Assembly: GCF_000020125.1 (NCBI RefSeq)
Contig: NC_010676.1
Coordinates: forward strand, 1,364,001 to 1,428,000
DNA: 64,000 nucleotides
DNA from: Paraburkholderia phytofirmans PsJN
GTDB lineage: Bacteria; Pseudomonadota; Gammaproteobacteria; Burkholderiales; Burkholderiaceae
Reading direction: 5' to 3'
The notes under the pieces were generated by a model that worked only from the letters and a program-made list of their open reading frames with translations, had not been told where the DNA came from and searched no databases. The position numbers were made by a program, and so were the translations under genes. Below are positions 55,101-63,929 of the stretch, piece after piece. The first letter of the stretch is position 1. Every line of letters begins with the position of its first letter.

Positions 55101-56208
55101 GGGTCCGCTCCAGTTGCACGGGAAGATCGGTCTGCGCAATGGCCTGCAACTTCACGCGCCATGCGGCGATGCGGCCGCCGAGCGCTTCCCACGCGAGCAG
55201 GTTGGCGAACAGCAGCCCTTGCAGGACGAGCGTGGTGGCGTCGGGCAGATCGAGGCGCCGTTGCAGCAGACTGCCGCTCGCCTCGATGCCGCCGATCATC
55301 AACGCGCACGCGATGATCGCGAGCGGGTTCTGGCGCGCCGCAAAGGCGACGAGAATGCCCGCGTAACCATAGCCCGCGAGCAGCGACGCGTTCGCGCTGC
55401 CCTGCACCGCCGCCACTTCGAACATGCCGCCGAGGCCGGCCGCGGCGCCGCCCAGCACGCACGCCGTGAGCGCGAGCATATTGACCGGCAAGCCGACCAG
55501 ACGCGCCGCGCGATTGCTGCCGCCCACCACGCGCATCGCGAATCCTTTGGTGCTGAACTTCACGAACACCCACGCCGCGATGCATGCAACGACGCCCCAG
55601 AACAGGCCCCAATGCGTATCGAGTCCCGGAATCGAACCGATCATCATCGCGTCGGGCACCGGTAGTGTCGACGGTTTGTTCAGGCTTGCCGGATCGCGCA
55701 ACGGCCCTTCCACCAGATGCTTGAATACCGCGATCGCGATATACGACATCAACAGGCTGCTGATGGTCTCGTTGACACCGCGCCATTGCCGCAACGCGCC
55801 GACCGCGCCGATCCAGACGCCGCCGGCGAGCATGCCGGCAAGCGCCATCAACGGTGTGGCGATGAGCCAGGGCGTGTTATGCGGCAGCATCTGCGGGACG
55901 ATGGCGGCGCACATGCCGCCGAGCGCGAGTGCGCCCTCGCCGCCGATCACGATCAAGCCGACCTGTGCGGGCAACGCGACACACAGGGCCGTGAGCATCA
56001 ACGGCGCGGCACGCAGCAAGGTGCTTTGCCACGCGAACGAGGAACCGAACGCGCCCTGGAAAATCAGCGCGATCGCATCGGGCGCCGGCTGTCCCTGCGC
56101 CAGCAGAAACAGCGAGAACAGCAGCAAGGTGCCGAGCACCGCCAGCACGGTCGGCAGCGCGGGCAGGAATGAGAGCATCACTCTCGCGGCAGAGGCATTG
56201 GGGCGCAT
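55093..56208 (-). CDS. BMP-type ABC importer permease 1a
   Basis: First permease of the same importer, 371 residues with about ten membrane helices. The family segment LIVIGGEGALALGGMCAAIV lies early, and FAMRVVGGSNRAARLVGLPVN matches the coupling region. ATG at 56208 is taken over the adjacent GTG at 56211 because AAGGAG sits five bases upstream. Overlaps permease 1b by 8 bp. Pairing of two unlike permeases with one double ATPase is normal for this family. Confidence 0.9.
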   Translation of the reverse strand: MRPNASAARVMLSFLPALPTVLAVLGTLLLFSLFLLAQGQPAPDAIALIFQGAFGSSFAWQSTLLRAAPLMLTALCVALPAQVGLIVIGGEGALALGGMCAAIVPQMLPHNTPWLIATPLMALAGMLAGGVWIGAVGALRQWRGVNETISSLLMSYIAIAVFKHLVEGPLRDPASLNKPSTLPVPDAMMIGSIPGLDTHWGLFWGVVACIAAWVFVKFSTKGFAMRVVGGSNRAARLVGLPVNMLALTACVLGGAAAGLGGMFEVAAVQGSANASLLAGYGYAGILVAFAARQNPLAIIACALMIGGIEASGSLLQRRLDLPDATTLVLQGLLFANLLAWEALGGRIAAWRVKLQAIAQTDLPVQLERTHA

Positions 56209-56248
56209 CACGGCTCCTTGATTGAAGCGAACATCGCCGTCACCGGAA

Positions 56249-57346
56249 TCAGATCTGGCCGACGACGCCCGCGACCAGATAGTTCATGCTCTCCAGCGTG
56301 TAGTCGGTCTGACTGTGACTCGCGCCCGAGGCGATCGCCGTGCCGCCCTTGTTGTCCTTCATCGGGCCTTTGAAGATCACGAAGTTGCCGGCCACCATGC
56401 TGCTTCTGATCGAGTCGGCGTTCTGCTTCGCGGCTGCCGTGACCTTCGCGCCGTACGGCGACATCTTCACGAAGCCTTCTTTCAGGCCGCCGCGCAAGAC
56501 GTTGGGTTGCGGCGTGCCGGCTTGCGCGCCCGTCACCAGTTGCTTGTATGGCGTGGCCCAATCCCATTCCGCGCCCGTCAGATAACCCTTGGGCGCGAGC
56601 GCGGCCTGGCTCGCGTGGTAGCCGCAGCTCATCGCGCCGCGCTTTTCCGCCGTTTCGACTACCACCTTCGGACCGTCGACGTGACAGGTCAGCACATCGC
56701 AGCCCTGATCGACGAGACTATTGGTGGCTTCGGCTTCCTTCACCGGCATCGACCAGTCGCCCGTGAAAATCACCTGCGTCGTGATGGACGGATCGACCGA
56801 CTGCGCGCCGAGCGTGAACGAATTGATGTTGCGCAGCACCTGCGGAATCGGCTTGGCCGCGACGAAGCCGAGCTTCTTGCTCTTCGTCATATGGCCGGCG
56901 ACCACGCCGTTCAGGTACTGGCATTCGTCGATATAGCCGAAGTAGCTGGTGATGTTCGACGGGTTGCCCTGCTTCCACAAACCGCCGCAATGAGCGAATC
57001 GCACCTTCGGATACTTCGCCGCCATCTTCAGCACGTGCGGGTCGAAGTAGCCGAACGAGGTCGCGAAGATGAGCGTGGCGCCGTCCTGTTCGATCATCGC
57101 TTCCATCGTCTTCTGCACGGCGATGGTCTCGGGCACGTTCTCTTCCTCCACCACTTTCACGTCAGGCATCTTCTTGATCACCGCGGCGGCTTGCGCTTGC
57201 GCCTGGTTGTAGCCGTAGTCGCCGCGCGCGCCGACGTAGATCACGCCGACGGTGGTCTTCGGCGCGGCGAACACCGACTGGATGGGCAGAATATTGCCGA
57301 GCGTCAACAGGCTGGCGCTCTTGATGAAATGGCGGCGGCTGGTCAT
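56249..57346 (-). CDS. BMP-family periplasmic binding protein (Tat signal)
   Basis: BmpA/PnrA-like binding protein of 365 residues. The N-terminus SRRHFIKSASLLTLG is a twin-arginine (Tat) motif followed by a hydrophobic stretch ending near VFA-AP, so it probably leaves the cell folded. The mature region matches the family (VGVIYVGARGDYGYNQAQAQ, IFATSFGYFDPHVLKMAAKYP, GCDVLTCHVDGP). Start at 57346; a long alternative upstream frame lies inside the allophanate hydrolase gene. It is the receptor of the first importer, beside the allophanate hydrolase. Confidence 0.9.
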   Translation of the reverse strand: MTSRRHFIKSASLLTLGNILPIQSVFAAPKTTVGVIYVGARGDYGYNQAQAQAAAVIKKMPDVKVVEEENVPETIAVQKTMEAMIEQDGATLIFATSFGYFDPHVLKMAAKYPKVRFAHCGGLWKQGNPSNITSYFGYIDECQYLNGVVAGHMTKSKKLGFVAAKPIPQVLRNINSFTLGAQSVDPSITTQVIFTGDWSMPVKEAEATNSLVDQGCDVLTCHVDGPKVVVETAEKRGAMSCGYHASQAALAPKGYLTGAEWDWATPYKQLVTGAQAGTPQPNVLRGGLKEGFVKMSPYGAKVTAAAKQNADSIRSSMVAGNFVIFKGPMKDNKGGTAIASGASHSQTDYTLESMNYLVAGVVGQI

Positions 57347-57369
57347 GGTGTCCAATTCCTGATCGAAGG

Positions 57370-59244
57370 TTAAAGAGCGTTGGTCTGGGTATCGGCTTGC
57401 GGATTGGCCTTGGGGTTGGCTTTGAGGCTCGCGAGGTACGCAAGCCAGCCGCCGAACAACGTGATGTCGCGCGCGCCGCTGTCCTCGCTCACCGCCGACG
57501 GCTCGCAGATGAAGCCTTTCGCGCTGTGGCCTTCGGCGAGTTGCAACGTGCCGATGCCGAGCGGCGCGGGCACGTCGGCGACGAATTGGCCGAAACTGCG
57601 CAGCGGCACTTCCCAGAGTTCGATGGCGATTGGCTGGCCGTGCTGTTCCGTTGAACGCACGAGGCCGGGCTTCGGCGGCTGGGTGTTGGCGAGTGCGTAG
57701 AGCTTGTAGCCTGGTGCGGTGTGCGTCGCTTTCACGAAACGCGCGCCGGCTTGCTGGAGTTGCCAGTTCAACGGCTGGCCGCGCAGATGCGCGCCGACCA
57801 CCGCGAGGGTGACGGTGGATTCCTGAAACGGCAGCGGCTGGATGAGCGCGGCTGTTGTTACGGCCTCCGCGGTTTCGGTGCCGTTCGCGAACAACGCCTG
57901 AATCCGCGCGCCGAGTTCGGCGAGGCGCCGGTCCGCGCCGCTCGGCGCGATCAGCGTCACGCCGGCCGGCAAGCCGTCGCTGCGCCGCTGACACGGCACG
58001 GCCAGCGCGCATAGATCGAGCAGGTTGACGAAGTTGGTGTAGTAGCCGAGCTGGCTGTTCAATTCGATAGGATTGGCCTGCACGTCGGCGATCAACGGAT
58101 GCGTCGGCGTGGTGGGCACGATCAGGATGTCGATGGTTTCGAAGAGCGCTTCGGCATGACGTTTCAGATCGGCCAGCGCGTACTGGCCGTTAAAGGCATC
58201 GGCGGCGCTGAACTGCTCGGCCTTGCCGATCACCTTGGCCACGACCGCATCGATCGCCTGGTGATGGGTTTCGAAAAACGTGCCGAGCGCCGCGCGCCGT
58301 TCCGCGACCCACGGGCCGTCGTAGAGCAAGGCCGAGACCGCTTTGAGCGGCTCGAAGTCGATTGCTTGCGTCGGCAGATGCAGGTGCGTGGTGAGCGTGT
58401 CTAGCGCGGTTGCAAACGCCCGGCTCGCGATGGCGTCGCCATAAAACTCCAGTCGCTCCGGCACACCGATGCGCGGAACCGAACGCAGCAGGCCAAGGCT
58501 CGGCACCTTGCGCGAGTAACCGTCGAGCGAATCGAAGCAGGCGATTTCGCAGAGCACGCGCCACGCATCGTCGACGTCGTGCGCGAACACGGAGATCGTA
58601 TCGAGGCTTCGGCACGCGGGCACCACGCCACGTTTGCTGACCAGTCCCAGCGAAGGTTTCAGACCGGCCAGCCCGTTGAATCCGGCCGGCACGCGGCCAG
58701 AGCCCGCGGTGTCGGTGCCGAGCGAAAACGCCACGCAACCCGTCGCCACCGCGACTGCCGAGCCCGAACTCGAACCACCCGACACGCGCAGCGGCGACTC
58801 GCTGTGCCGCACGGCGCCATACGGTGAACGCGTGCCGACAAGGCCGGTGGCGAACTGATCGAGATTGGTCTTGCCGATCAGGATGGCGCCGGCGTCGATG
58901 AGCCGCTGCACGGCGAATGCCGACGTGTCCGGCGTGTAGGCGAAAGAGTCGCAAGCGGCCGTAGTCGGCAAGCCGGCAACGTCGATATTGTCCTTGACGG
59001 CGAACGGCACGCCGAACAGCGGCATGTGCTCGAACACCGCGCTCCCCTGTGCGTCGTATAACGCTTCGAGCGCCTTCGCGCGAGCCTGCACGTCGGCTGC
59101 CGGCACACGCAGAATCCAGGCTTCCGGGCGATTGCTGGCTTCGATTCGCGCCAGCGCCGACAACACGGCTTCGGTCGGCGTGAGGCTGCCTGCCGCGTAT
59201 GCCGCGAGCAGACCTTTGACCGTCATGGGTGAAGAAATAGGCAC
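57370..59244 (-). CDS. atzF: Allophanate hydrolase, full length
   Basis: Two-domain allophanate hydrolase (AtzF/DUR1 type), 624 residues. The N-terminal amidase domain (about 1-460) has the triad at about Lys84 (FAVKDN), Ser158 (SGGSSSGSA) and Ser182 (DTAGSG), and KTNLDQFATGL. The C-terminal domain (about 470-620) carries the AtzF-type segments LAVVGAHLRGQPLNWQL and EGHSAKGFICEP, thought to decarboxylate the intermediate or align the chain. This domain is absent from the second copy at 37552. It converts BiuH product to ammonia and carbon dioxide. A 34-bp dyad lies just upstream. Confidence 0.92.
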   Translation of the reverse strand: MPISSPMTVKGLLAAYAAGSLTPTEAVLSALARIEASNRPEAWILRVPAADVQARAKALEALYDAQGSAVFEHMPLFGVPFAVKDNIDVAGLPTTAACDSFAYTPDTSAFAVQRLIDAGAILIGKTNLDQFATGLVGTRSPYGAVRHSESPLRVSGGSSSGSAVAVATGCVAFSLGTDTAGSGRVPAGFNGLAGLKPSLGLVSKRGVVPACRSLDTISVFAHDVDDAWRVLCEIACFDSLDGYSRKVPSLGLLRSVPRIGVPERLEFYGDAIASRAFATALDTLTTHLHLPTQAIDFEPLKAVSALLYDGPWVAERRAALGTFFETHHQAIDAVVAKVIGKAEQFSAADAFNGQYALADLKRHAEALFETIDILIVPTTPTHPLIADVQANPIELNSQLGYYTNFVNLLDLCALAVPCQRRSDGLPAGVTLIAPSGADRRLAELGARIQALFANGTETAEAVTTAALIQPLPFQESTVTLAVVGAHLRGQPLNWQLQQAGARFVKATHTAPGYKLYALANTQPPKPGLVRSTEQHGQPIAIELWEVPLRSFGQFVADVPAPLGIGTLQLAEGHSAKGFICEPSAVSEDSGARDITLFGGWLAYLASLKANPKANPQADTQTNAL

Positions 59245-59254
59245 CTGTTTTTCC

Positions 59255-59288
59255 TTGAGTTCAATCTTGAATACAAGTTTGGACTCAA
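59255..59288. promoter_or_regulatory. 34-bp dyad upstream of the allophanate hydrolase gene
   Basis: A near-perfect palindrome: arms begin TTGAGT and end ACTCAA, with inner arms CTTG and CAAG around AAT-type centres; only a few positions break symmetry. It lies 11 bp before the atzF start and may overlap its promoter. A TetR-family gene lies immediately upstream (59445), and TetR proteins bind such long dyads, so it is the best candidate operator in the cluster. Confidence 0.7.
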
Positions 59289-59345
59289 ATTAGCAGGAGC
59301 TATGCCAAGTGTTTATTCAACCTCGGCAAACCGCTTCAAACCGTT

Positions 59346-59410
59346 GCTGGGCGGGGCTCTTCCGCCCGTGCCGACGCGCGCGAAGCGCCGCCGGAAACGC
59401 CCCGCCCAGC
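59346..59410 (-). other. Strong branched stem-loop after the TetR gene
   Basis: Arms of a perfect 12-bp stem (GCTGGGCGGGGC at 59346-59357, GCCCCGCCCAGC at 59399-59410) enclose a second stem TTCCG/CGGAA and a GC-rich loop. It lies just beyond the TetR stop in the leftward direction. No T run follows. It may act as a terminator with Rho or protect RNA; a repeated extragenic element is also possible. Confidence 0.5.
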
Positions 59411-59444
59411 GCTGCCCGTGGTGCAGCGCTCACCAACTCGGGGC

Positions 59445-60200
59445 TCACGCGCCCTGGATTCGCGCCGACACACGCTTGGGCAACGCGGGCTGCAACCCGG
59501 GCTGCGATGCGGGGGCCACCACGAACGCGCGCACCATCTCATGCGCCTGAGCTTTGTGATCTCCCTGCCACTGCGCGGCGAGCATGTCGGTGTTGAAAAT
59601 GCGCGACAACGTATAAGCATTCGACTTGTGGAACGAGCACAGACTCACCAGCGCCACGTACAGATGCAACGGGTCCATGCCCTTGCGCAACGAGCCGTCG
59701 TCCTCGCCACGCGCGATCACCGTGCGCAAAAGCGTCAGCACCGGCGACGACATTTCCGGAATCGCGCTCGACCGTTTCATCACGCGGGCGCGGTTCAGGT
59801 TCTCGAACGAGAGCAGCTTCGACAGTTCGGGATGCGCCGCGAAGTGTCCTTCGATGAAATCGTAAAGCTGCACGATGGCCGTGACCGGATCGATCTGATC
59901 GACATCCAGCTTGAGTTTCAGCTCGGCTTCCCGCAGCCGCCCCAACACGAACTCGAGCACTTCCAGATAGAGCGCTTCCTTGCCGCCGAAGTAGTGATAG
60001 ATCATCCGGATGTTGACCTTCGAGCGGCTCGCGATCGTCTCCACTCGCGCGCCGCTCAGGCCTTTGTCGGAGAACTCCGCGATCGCAATTTTGAAGATGC
60101 GCTGACGGGTTGCCGCCGCGAGCTTTTGACGCTGCGTCGTGGGCTCTGTCGAAGCAACGGCGGATACAGCGGAAACCGATCGGGCTGAAGCACGTGTCAT
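59445..60200 (-). CDS. TetR-family transcriptional regulator
   Basis: TetR-type regulator of 251 residues, with the DNA-binding helix-turn-helix at about residues 35-80 (RQRIFKIAIAEFSDKGLSGARVETIASRSKVNIRMIYHYFGGKEALY) and a helical ligand domain of RutR-like length. An N-terminal tail of about 20 Ser/Ala/Val residues precedes the domain. It lies between the two importer operons and just upstream of allophanate hydrolase, with a long dyad between. A ureide or pyrimidine-related ligand is a guess from neighbours. Confidence 0.9.
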   Translation of the reverse strand: MTRASARSVSAVSAVASTEPTTQRQKLAAATRQRIFKIAIAEFSDKGLSGARVETIASRSKVNIRMIYHYFGGKEALYLEVLEFVLGRLREAELKLKLDVDQIDPVTAIVQLYDFIEGHFAAHPELSKLLSFENLNRARVMKRSSAIPEMSSPVLTLLRTVIARGEDDGSLRKGMDPLHLYVALVSLCSFHKSNAYTLSRIFNTDMLAAQWQGDHKAQAHEMVRAFVVAPASQPGLQPALPKRVSARIQGA

Positions 60201-60294
60201 AGGGATGGAGAGCGTAGCGTCAAGGGGATGCGTGGCGATGCAGAACTACCGGCAGTAACTACCCGCATTAACTACCGGCATTGTAAGCGCGGCC

Positions 60295-61212
60295 TCAGCG
60301 GCGAAACGGCTGGGTGAGCGCGAGCGGCGCGGTTTGCCGGCCGATCAGCCCGGCCACCGCGATCAGCGCGAGCAGATAAGGCAGCATCACCAGCAGCGCG
60401 GTCGGCACCTGCACGCCGATCAACGGTAACTGGAACTGCAGTGCGCTCGCGGCGCCGAACAGCAGGCACGCCCCCACCGTGCGACCGATCTTCCAGTTAC
60501 CGAAGATGATCGCGGCAATCGCCAGATAACCGGCTCCGCTCGTCATCCCTTCGGTAAACGTGTGAATGTCGCCGATCGAAATGAAGCACCCCGCCGCGCC
60601 GGACATGACGCCGGAAAACAGCACCGCGCCATAACGCAGACGCGTCACCGAGAGCCCCGATTGATCGACCGACCTGGGCGCCGCACCGACCGCGTGAAGC
60701 GCGACGCCGAGCGCGGTACGCCGCATGACGAGCGAAGTCGCGAGCAGAATCGCGAGGCCGAGATAAACCAGCCACACCTGATGAAACACCGGCTCGCCGA
60801 TCACGGGCAGCGCGCCGAGTCCCGGTGGCGACCAGCGCGCGAGCCCTGGAATCACCGCGCTCGAACGCTCGCCGAACAACTCGCGATAGGCGAGCGTGGT
60901 CGCGCCGAGCGCCAGAATATTGATGCCGATGCCGGTCACGATCTGATTGGCGCGCAGCGTCACGCTGAGGAACGCCTGCAGCAACGCGATCGGCAGCACG
61001 CCGAGCATGCCGATCGCGAGACCGAGCGTTGCGTTGCCCGTCGCCCATGCACCGGCCGCACCGAGAAACGCCCCCGAAAGCATCATGCCTTCAACGCTCA
61101 TGTTGAGCACTCCGGCCCGCTCGCTGATCAGCTCGCCGGTCGATGCCAGCATCAGCGGCGCCGCAAAACGGATCGACGAGCCGACGAAAACCGCTACGAA
61201 TTCCGCGTTCAT
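60295..61212 (-). CDS. BMP-type ABC importer permease 2b
   Basis: Second permease of the second BMP-family importer, 305 residues. Family landmarks: LASTGELISERAGVLNMSVEGMMLSGAF, LGVALHAVGAAPRSVDQSGLSV and the glycine-rich FISIGDIHTFTEGMTSGAGYLAIAA. ATG at 61212 shares a base with the preceding stop (TGATG), so the longer frame from 61239 is rejected. It precedes the TetR gene by about 95 bp. Confidence 0.92.
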   Translation of the reverse strand: MNAEFVAVFVGSSIRFAAPLMLASTGELISERAGVLNMSVEGMMLSGAFLGAAGAWATGNATLGLAIGMLGVLPIALLQAFLSVTLRANQIVTGIGINILALGATTLAYRELFGERSSAVIPGLARWSPPGLGALPVIGEPVFHQVWLVYLGLAILLATSLVMRRTALGVALHAVGAAPRSVDQSGLSVTRLRYGAVLFSGVMSGAAGCFISIGDIHTFTEGMTSGAGYLAIAAIIFGNWKIGRTVGACLLFGAASALQFQLPLIGVQVPTALLVMLPYLLALIAVAGLIGRQTAPLALTQPFRR

Positions 61213-62303
61213 CAGCGTGCTCCTTTGGGTTCGAGCCACAACGAGCCGCCCGCCAGCGCGACGATCACGATGCCCTGCACCACCAGCACCAGCGCCGACG
61301 GCACCGACGCGACCATTTCCATATTGATGCCGCCCGAGCGCAGAAAGCCGAACAGCAGCGCCGCCGCGCAGACGCCGGTGATCGAACCGCGCGCGAGCAA
61401 ACCGACCACGAGGCCGTCGAAACCGTAGCCCGATGAAAAGCCCGCTTTCAGCGAGTACTGATCGCCTTGCAGCATCAACGCACCGGCGAGACCGCCGAGC
61501 GCGCCGGCCAGCGCCAACGCGCCGACGATGGTGGACGTAATCGGCATGCCGGCACGCCGCGCGGCCAGCGCGTTCAAACCGACCGCGCGCAGATGCATGC
61601 CGAAGCGGCTATACACCAGCACGAGCGCCACCGCGATACACAGCACGACCGTGATCGGCAAGCCGATGTGCAATCCCGTCGAACTCGAACTGGCGAGCAA
61701 CGGCAGCCTGGTCGAATCGGGAATATCCAGCGATTCGGGCAGCGTGGCCGCGTTGCTCATCGGCTGGCGCAGCAGCGCTTCGGATTGCACGCACCAGTAG
61801 AGAAACCACACTGCGATGAACGTCAGCAGCAGTGTGCTGATCACCTCGTTGGTGCCGGCGCGCGCTTTCAGCCAGCCGGGAATTGCGCCCCACGCGGCGC
61901 CCGCCAGGGCCGCCCCCAGCATCGGCACGACGAACGGCAGGCCGAGCGGCAGATGTGCGACGTGGCCATACAGACTGACCGCGGTGGCGGCGATGCCGCC
62001 CATCGCGATCTGTCCTTCGCCGCCCACATTGGTCAACTGCGCGCGATTGGCCAGCACGAAGCCGCTGCCGACCAGCGCGAACACCAGGCTGCGATTGATC
62101 GACGCGCCGATCGCGTACGGCGAGCCCCACGCACCGTCGGCGAACGCGGCCATGGCGTCTCCGAGCGGCACGTGGACGATGGCGATCAGCGCCATGGCCG
62201 CGACAATCGCGACGAGCGCCGCGCCGCTTAGCACCGCGGCGGTTCTCATCCGCCGCGAACCACGCCAGCCGGCGCGGGAAAATGGACTCGATAAAGTGGT
62301 CAT
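61212..62303 (-). CDS. BMP-type ABC importer permease 2a
   Basis: First permease of the second importer, 363 residues. A basic N-terminus (AGWRGSRRMR) is followed by about ten membrane helices; ANRAQLTNVGGEGQIAMGGI and GMHLRAVGLNALAARRAGMP are family segments. ATG at 62303 overlaps the ATPase stop by 4 bp, so it is preferred to the frame opening at 62324. It forms the transmembrane pair with permease 2b. Confidence 0.92.
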   Translation of the reverse strand: MTTLSSPFSRAGWRGSRRMRTAAVLSGAALVAIVAAMALIAIVHVPLGDAMAAFADGAWGSPYAIGASINRSLVFALVGSGFVLANRAQLTNVGGEGQIAMGGIAATAVSLYGHVAHLPLGLPFVVPMLGAALAGAAWGAIPGWLKARAGTNEVISTLLLTFIAVWFLYWCVQSEALLRQPMSNAATLPESLDIPDSTRLPLLASSSSTGLHIGLPITVVLCIAVALVLVYSRFGMHLRAVGLNALAARRAGMPITSTIVGALALAGALGGLAGALMLQGDQYSLKAGFSSGYGFDGLVVGLLARGSITGVCAAALLFGFLRSGGINMEMVASVPSALVLVVQGIVIVALAGGSLWLEPKGAR

Positions 62304-63928
62304 GCTGTCTGCCCTGCCATCCATGCGCCAATGCGCTCGCGTTGAAGATTGAATTGCGACGCCTCCGGCACGCAGGTGCCCATGATGCGGCCGCGATACA
62401 TGACGAGGACGCGGTCGGCCACCGCCATCAGTTCGTCGAGTTCGGACGAGATCAGCAGCACGCCGACGCCTGCGTCGCGTGCCGCGCGGATATGGTCGTA
62501 CACCGCGGCCACCGCGCCGACGTCGAGCCCGCGCGTAGGCTGCGCGGCCACCAGCACGGCGAGGCCGTCGAGCGTGAGTTCGCGCGCCAGCACCGCTTTC
62601 TGCTGATTGCCGCCGGAGAGGCCGCGAAATGCGACATCGGGACTCGCGGCGCGCACGTCGAAGCGTTGCATCAGCGCGCGCGCATCGCGGCGCATCGCGC
62701 GACGCCGCATGAAGCCGCCCCGCGCGTAGTCGTCGAGCCGGTTGAGAAAGAGGTTCTCAGTCAGGCTCATGTCGGGCACGCAACCGACCGCGTGGCGATC
62801 TTCCGGCACCACGCCGACACCCGCCCGGGTCAAGGTTTGCGGTGCAGCCTGAGTGCAGTCCTTGCCCTGTACGAAGAAGCGCCCCGCACTCGCCTTCTGC
62901 ATTCCCGCGAGCACCGCGCCGAGTTCGCTCTGCCCGTTGCCCTCCACGCCCGCAATGCCGACGATCTCACCGCGATTGACCACCAGCGTGCAGTCTTCGA
63001 GACGTGTCACGCCGTCGGCGTCGCGCACCGTAAGGCCGTCGATCTGCAAGGCTTCGTCGGCGAGCGGACGGGTGTAGGGCGACGTGCTGCGGGTTGCCGA
63101 ACGCGGCGTGGCGCTCGCATTGGAATTCGCCGCGGCGCCTTGATCCGTACTGTCCGGACGCTGGATCATCGCGCGGACGAGCGCGTCGACATCGGCGGAC
63201 GGCTTGCTCGAACGAGCCACCACACGGCCGCTTTGCAGCACCGTCGCGCGGCTCGCGATACGGCGGATCTCGGCCAGCTTGTGCGTCACCAGCACGACCG
63301 CGCAGCCGCGCGCGACCACGCGTGCGCACGTGTCGAGCAGCGCGTCGATTTCAGCGGGCAGCAGCACAGCCGTTGGTTCATCCAGCACCAGCAGACGCGG
63401 CTCGCGAATCAAACACTTGACGATCTCGACGCGCTGCTTTTCACCCACGGAGAGATCGGCGACCCGCGTATCCGGATCGAGCGCGAGCCCGAGTTCCGCC
63501 ACCAGCGCACGCACGCGCTGCGCCTCGCGTTTGCGATCGAGCCAGCCGCGCACCTGTCCGAGCAGCAGGTTATCGAGCACGCTCACGTCTTCGACGAGGC
63601 TGAAGTGCTGATGAACCATCGCGATGCCGTGCGTGAGCGCGTCGCGCGGACTATGCGGCTGGTACGGCGCGCCGTCGAGCCACATCGCGCCCGCGTCGGG
63701 CTGATGCACGCCGAACATCACGTTGCACAGCGTCGACTTGCCCGCGCCGTTTTCGCCGAGCAGGCAATGCACTTCGCCGGCAAAGAGTTCGAGCGAGACA
63801 TCGGTCAACGCCTGAAACGCGCCGAAGCGTTTGACGATGCCGTCCATGCGCAGCACCGCCGCGCGCGGCGTGCCGGCGCTCACGCGCGCATCGGCGTAGA
63901 CGGTGGCAGAAGCGGAAGTCGCGTCCAT
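62300..63928 (-). CDS. BMP-type ABC importer ATPase 2
   Basis: Duplicated ATPase of the second BMP-family importer, 542 residues. First domain: Walker [10 protein letters not shown], signature-like LSVGEKQRVEIVKCL, Walker B LVLDEPTAVL. Second domain: P-loop GVEGNGQSELG, LSGGNQQKAVLARE, Walker B region VLVAAQPTRGLD, where DEP is again replaced, as in the first importer. A Ser/Ala-rich linker of about 45 residues joins the halves. The next gene upstream ends 1 bp past the start, so the binding protein of this importer lies to the right. Confidence 0.92.
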   Translation of the reverse strand: MDATSASATVYADARVSAGTPRAAVLRMDGIVKRFGAFQALTDVSLELFAGEVHCLLGENGAGKSTLCNVMFGVHQPDAGAMWLDGAPYQPHSPRDALTHGIAMVHQHFSLVEDVSVLDNLLLGQVRGWLDRKREAQRVRALVAELGLALDPDTRVADLSVGEKQRVEIVKCLIREPRLLVLDEPTAVLLPAEIDALLDTCARVVARGCAVVLVTHKLAEIRRIASRATVLQSGRVVARSSKPSADVDALVRAMIQRPDSTDQGAAANSNASATPRSATRSTSPYTRPLADEALQIDGLTVRDADGVTRLEDCTLVVNRGEIVGIAGVEGNGQSELGAVLAGMQKASAGRFFVQGKDCTQAAPQTLTRAGVGVVPEDRHAVGCVPDMSLTENLFLNRLDDYARGGFMRRRAMRRDARALMQRFDVRAASPDVAFRGLSGGNQQKAVLARELTLDGLAVLVAAQPTRGLDVGAVAAVYDHIRAARDAGVGVLLISSELDELMAVADRVLVMYRGRIMGTCVPEASQFNLQRERIGAWMAGQTA

Positions 63929-63929
63929 G

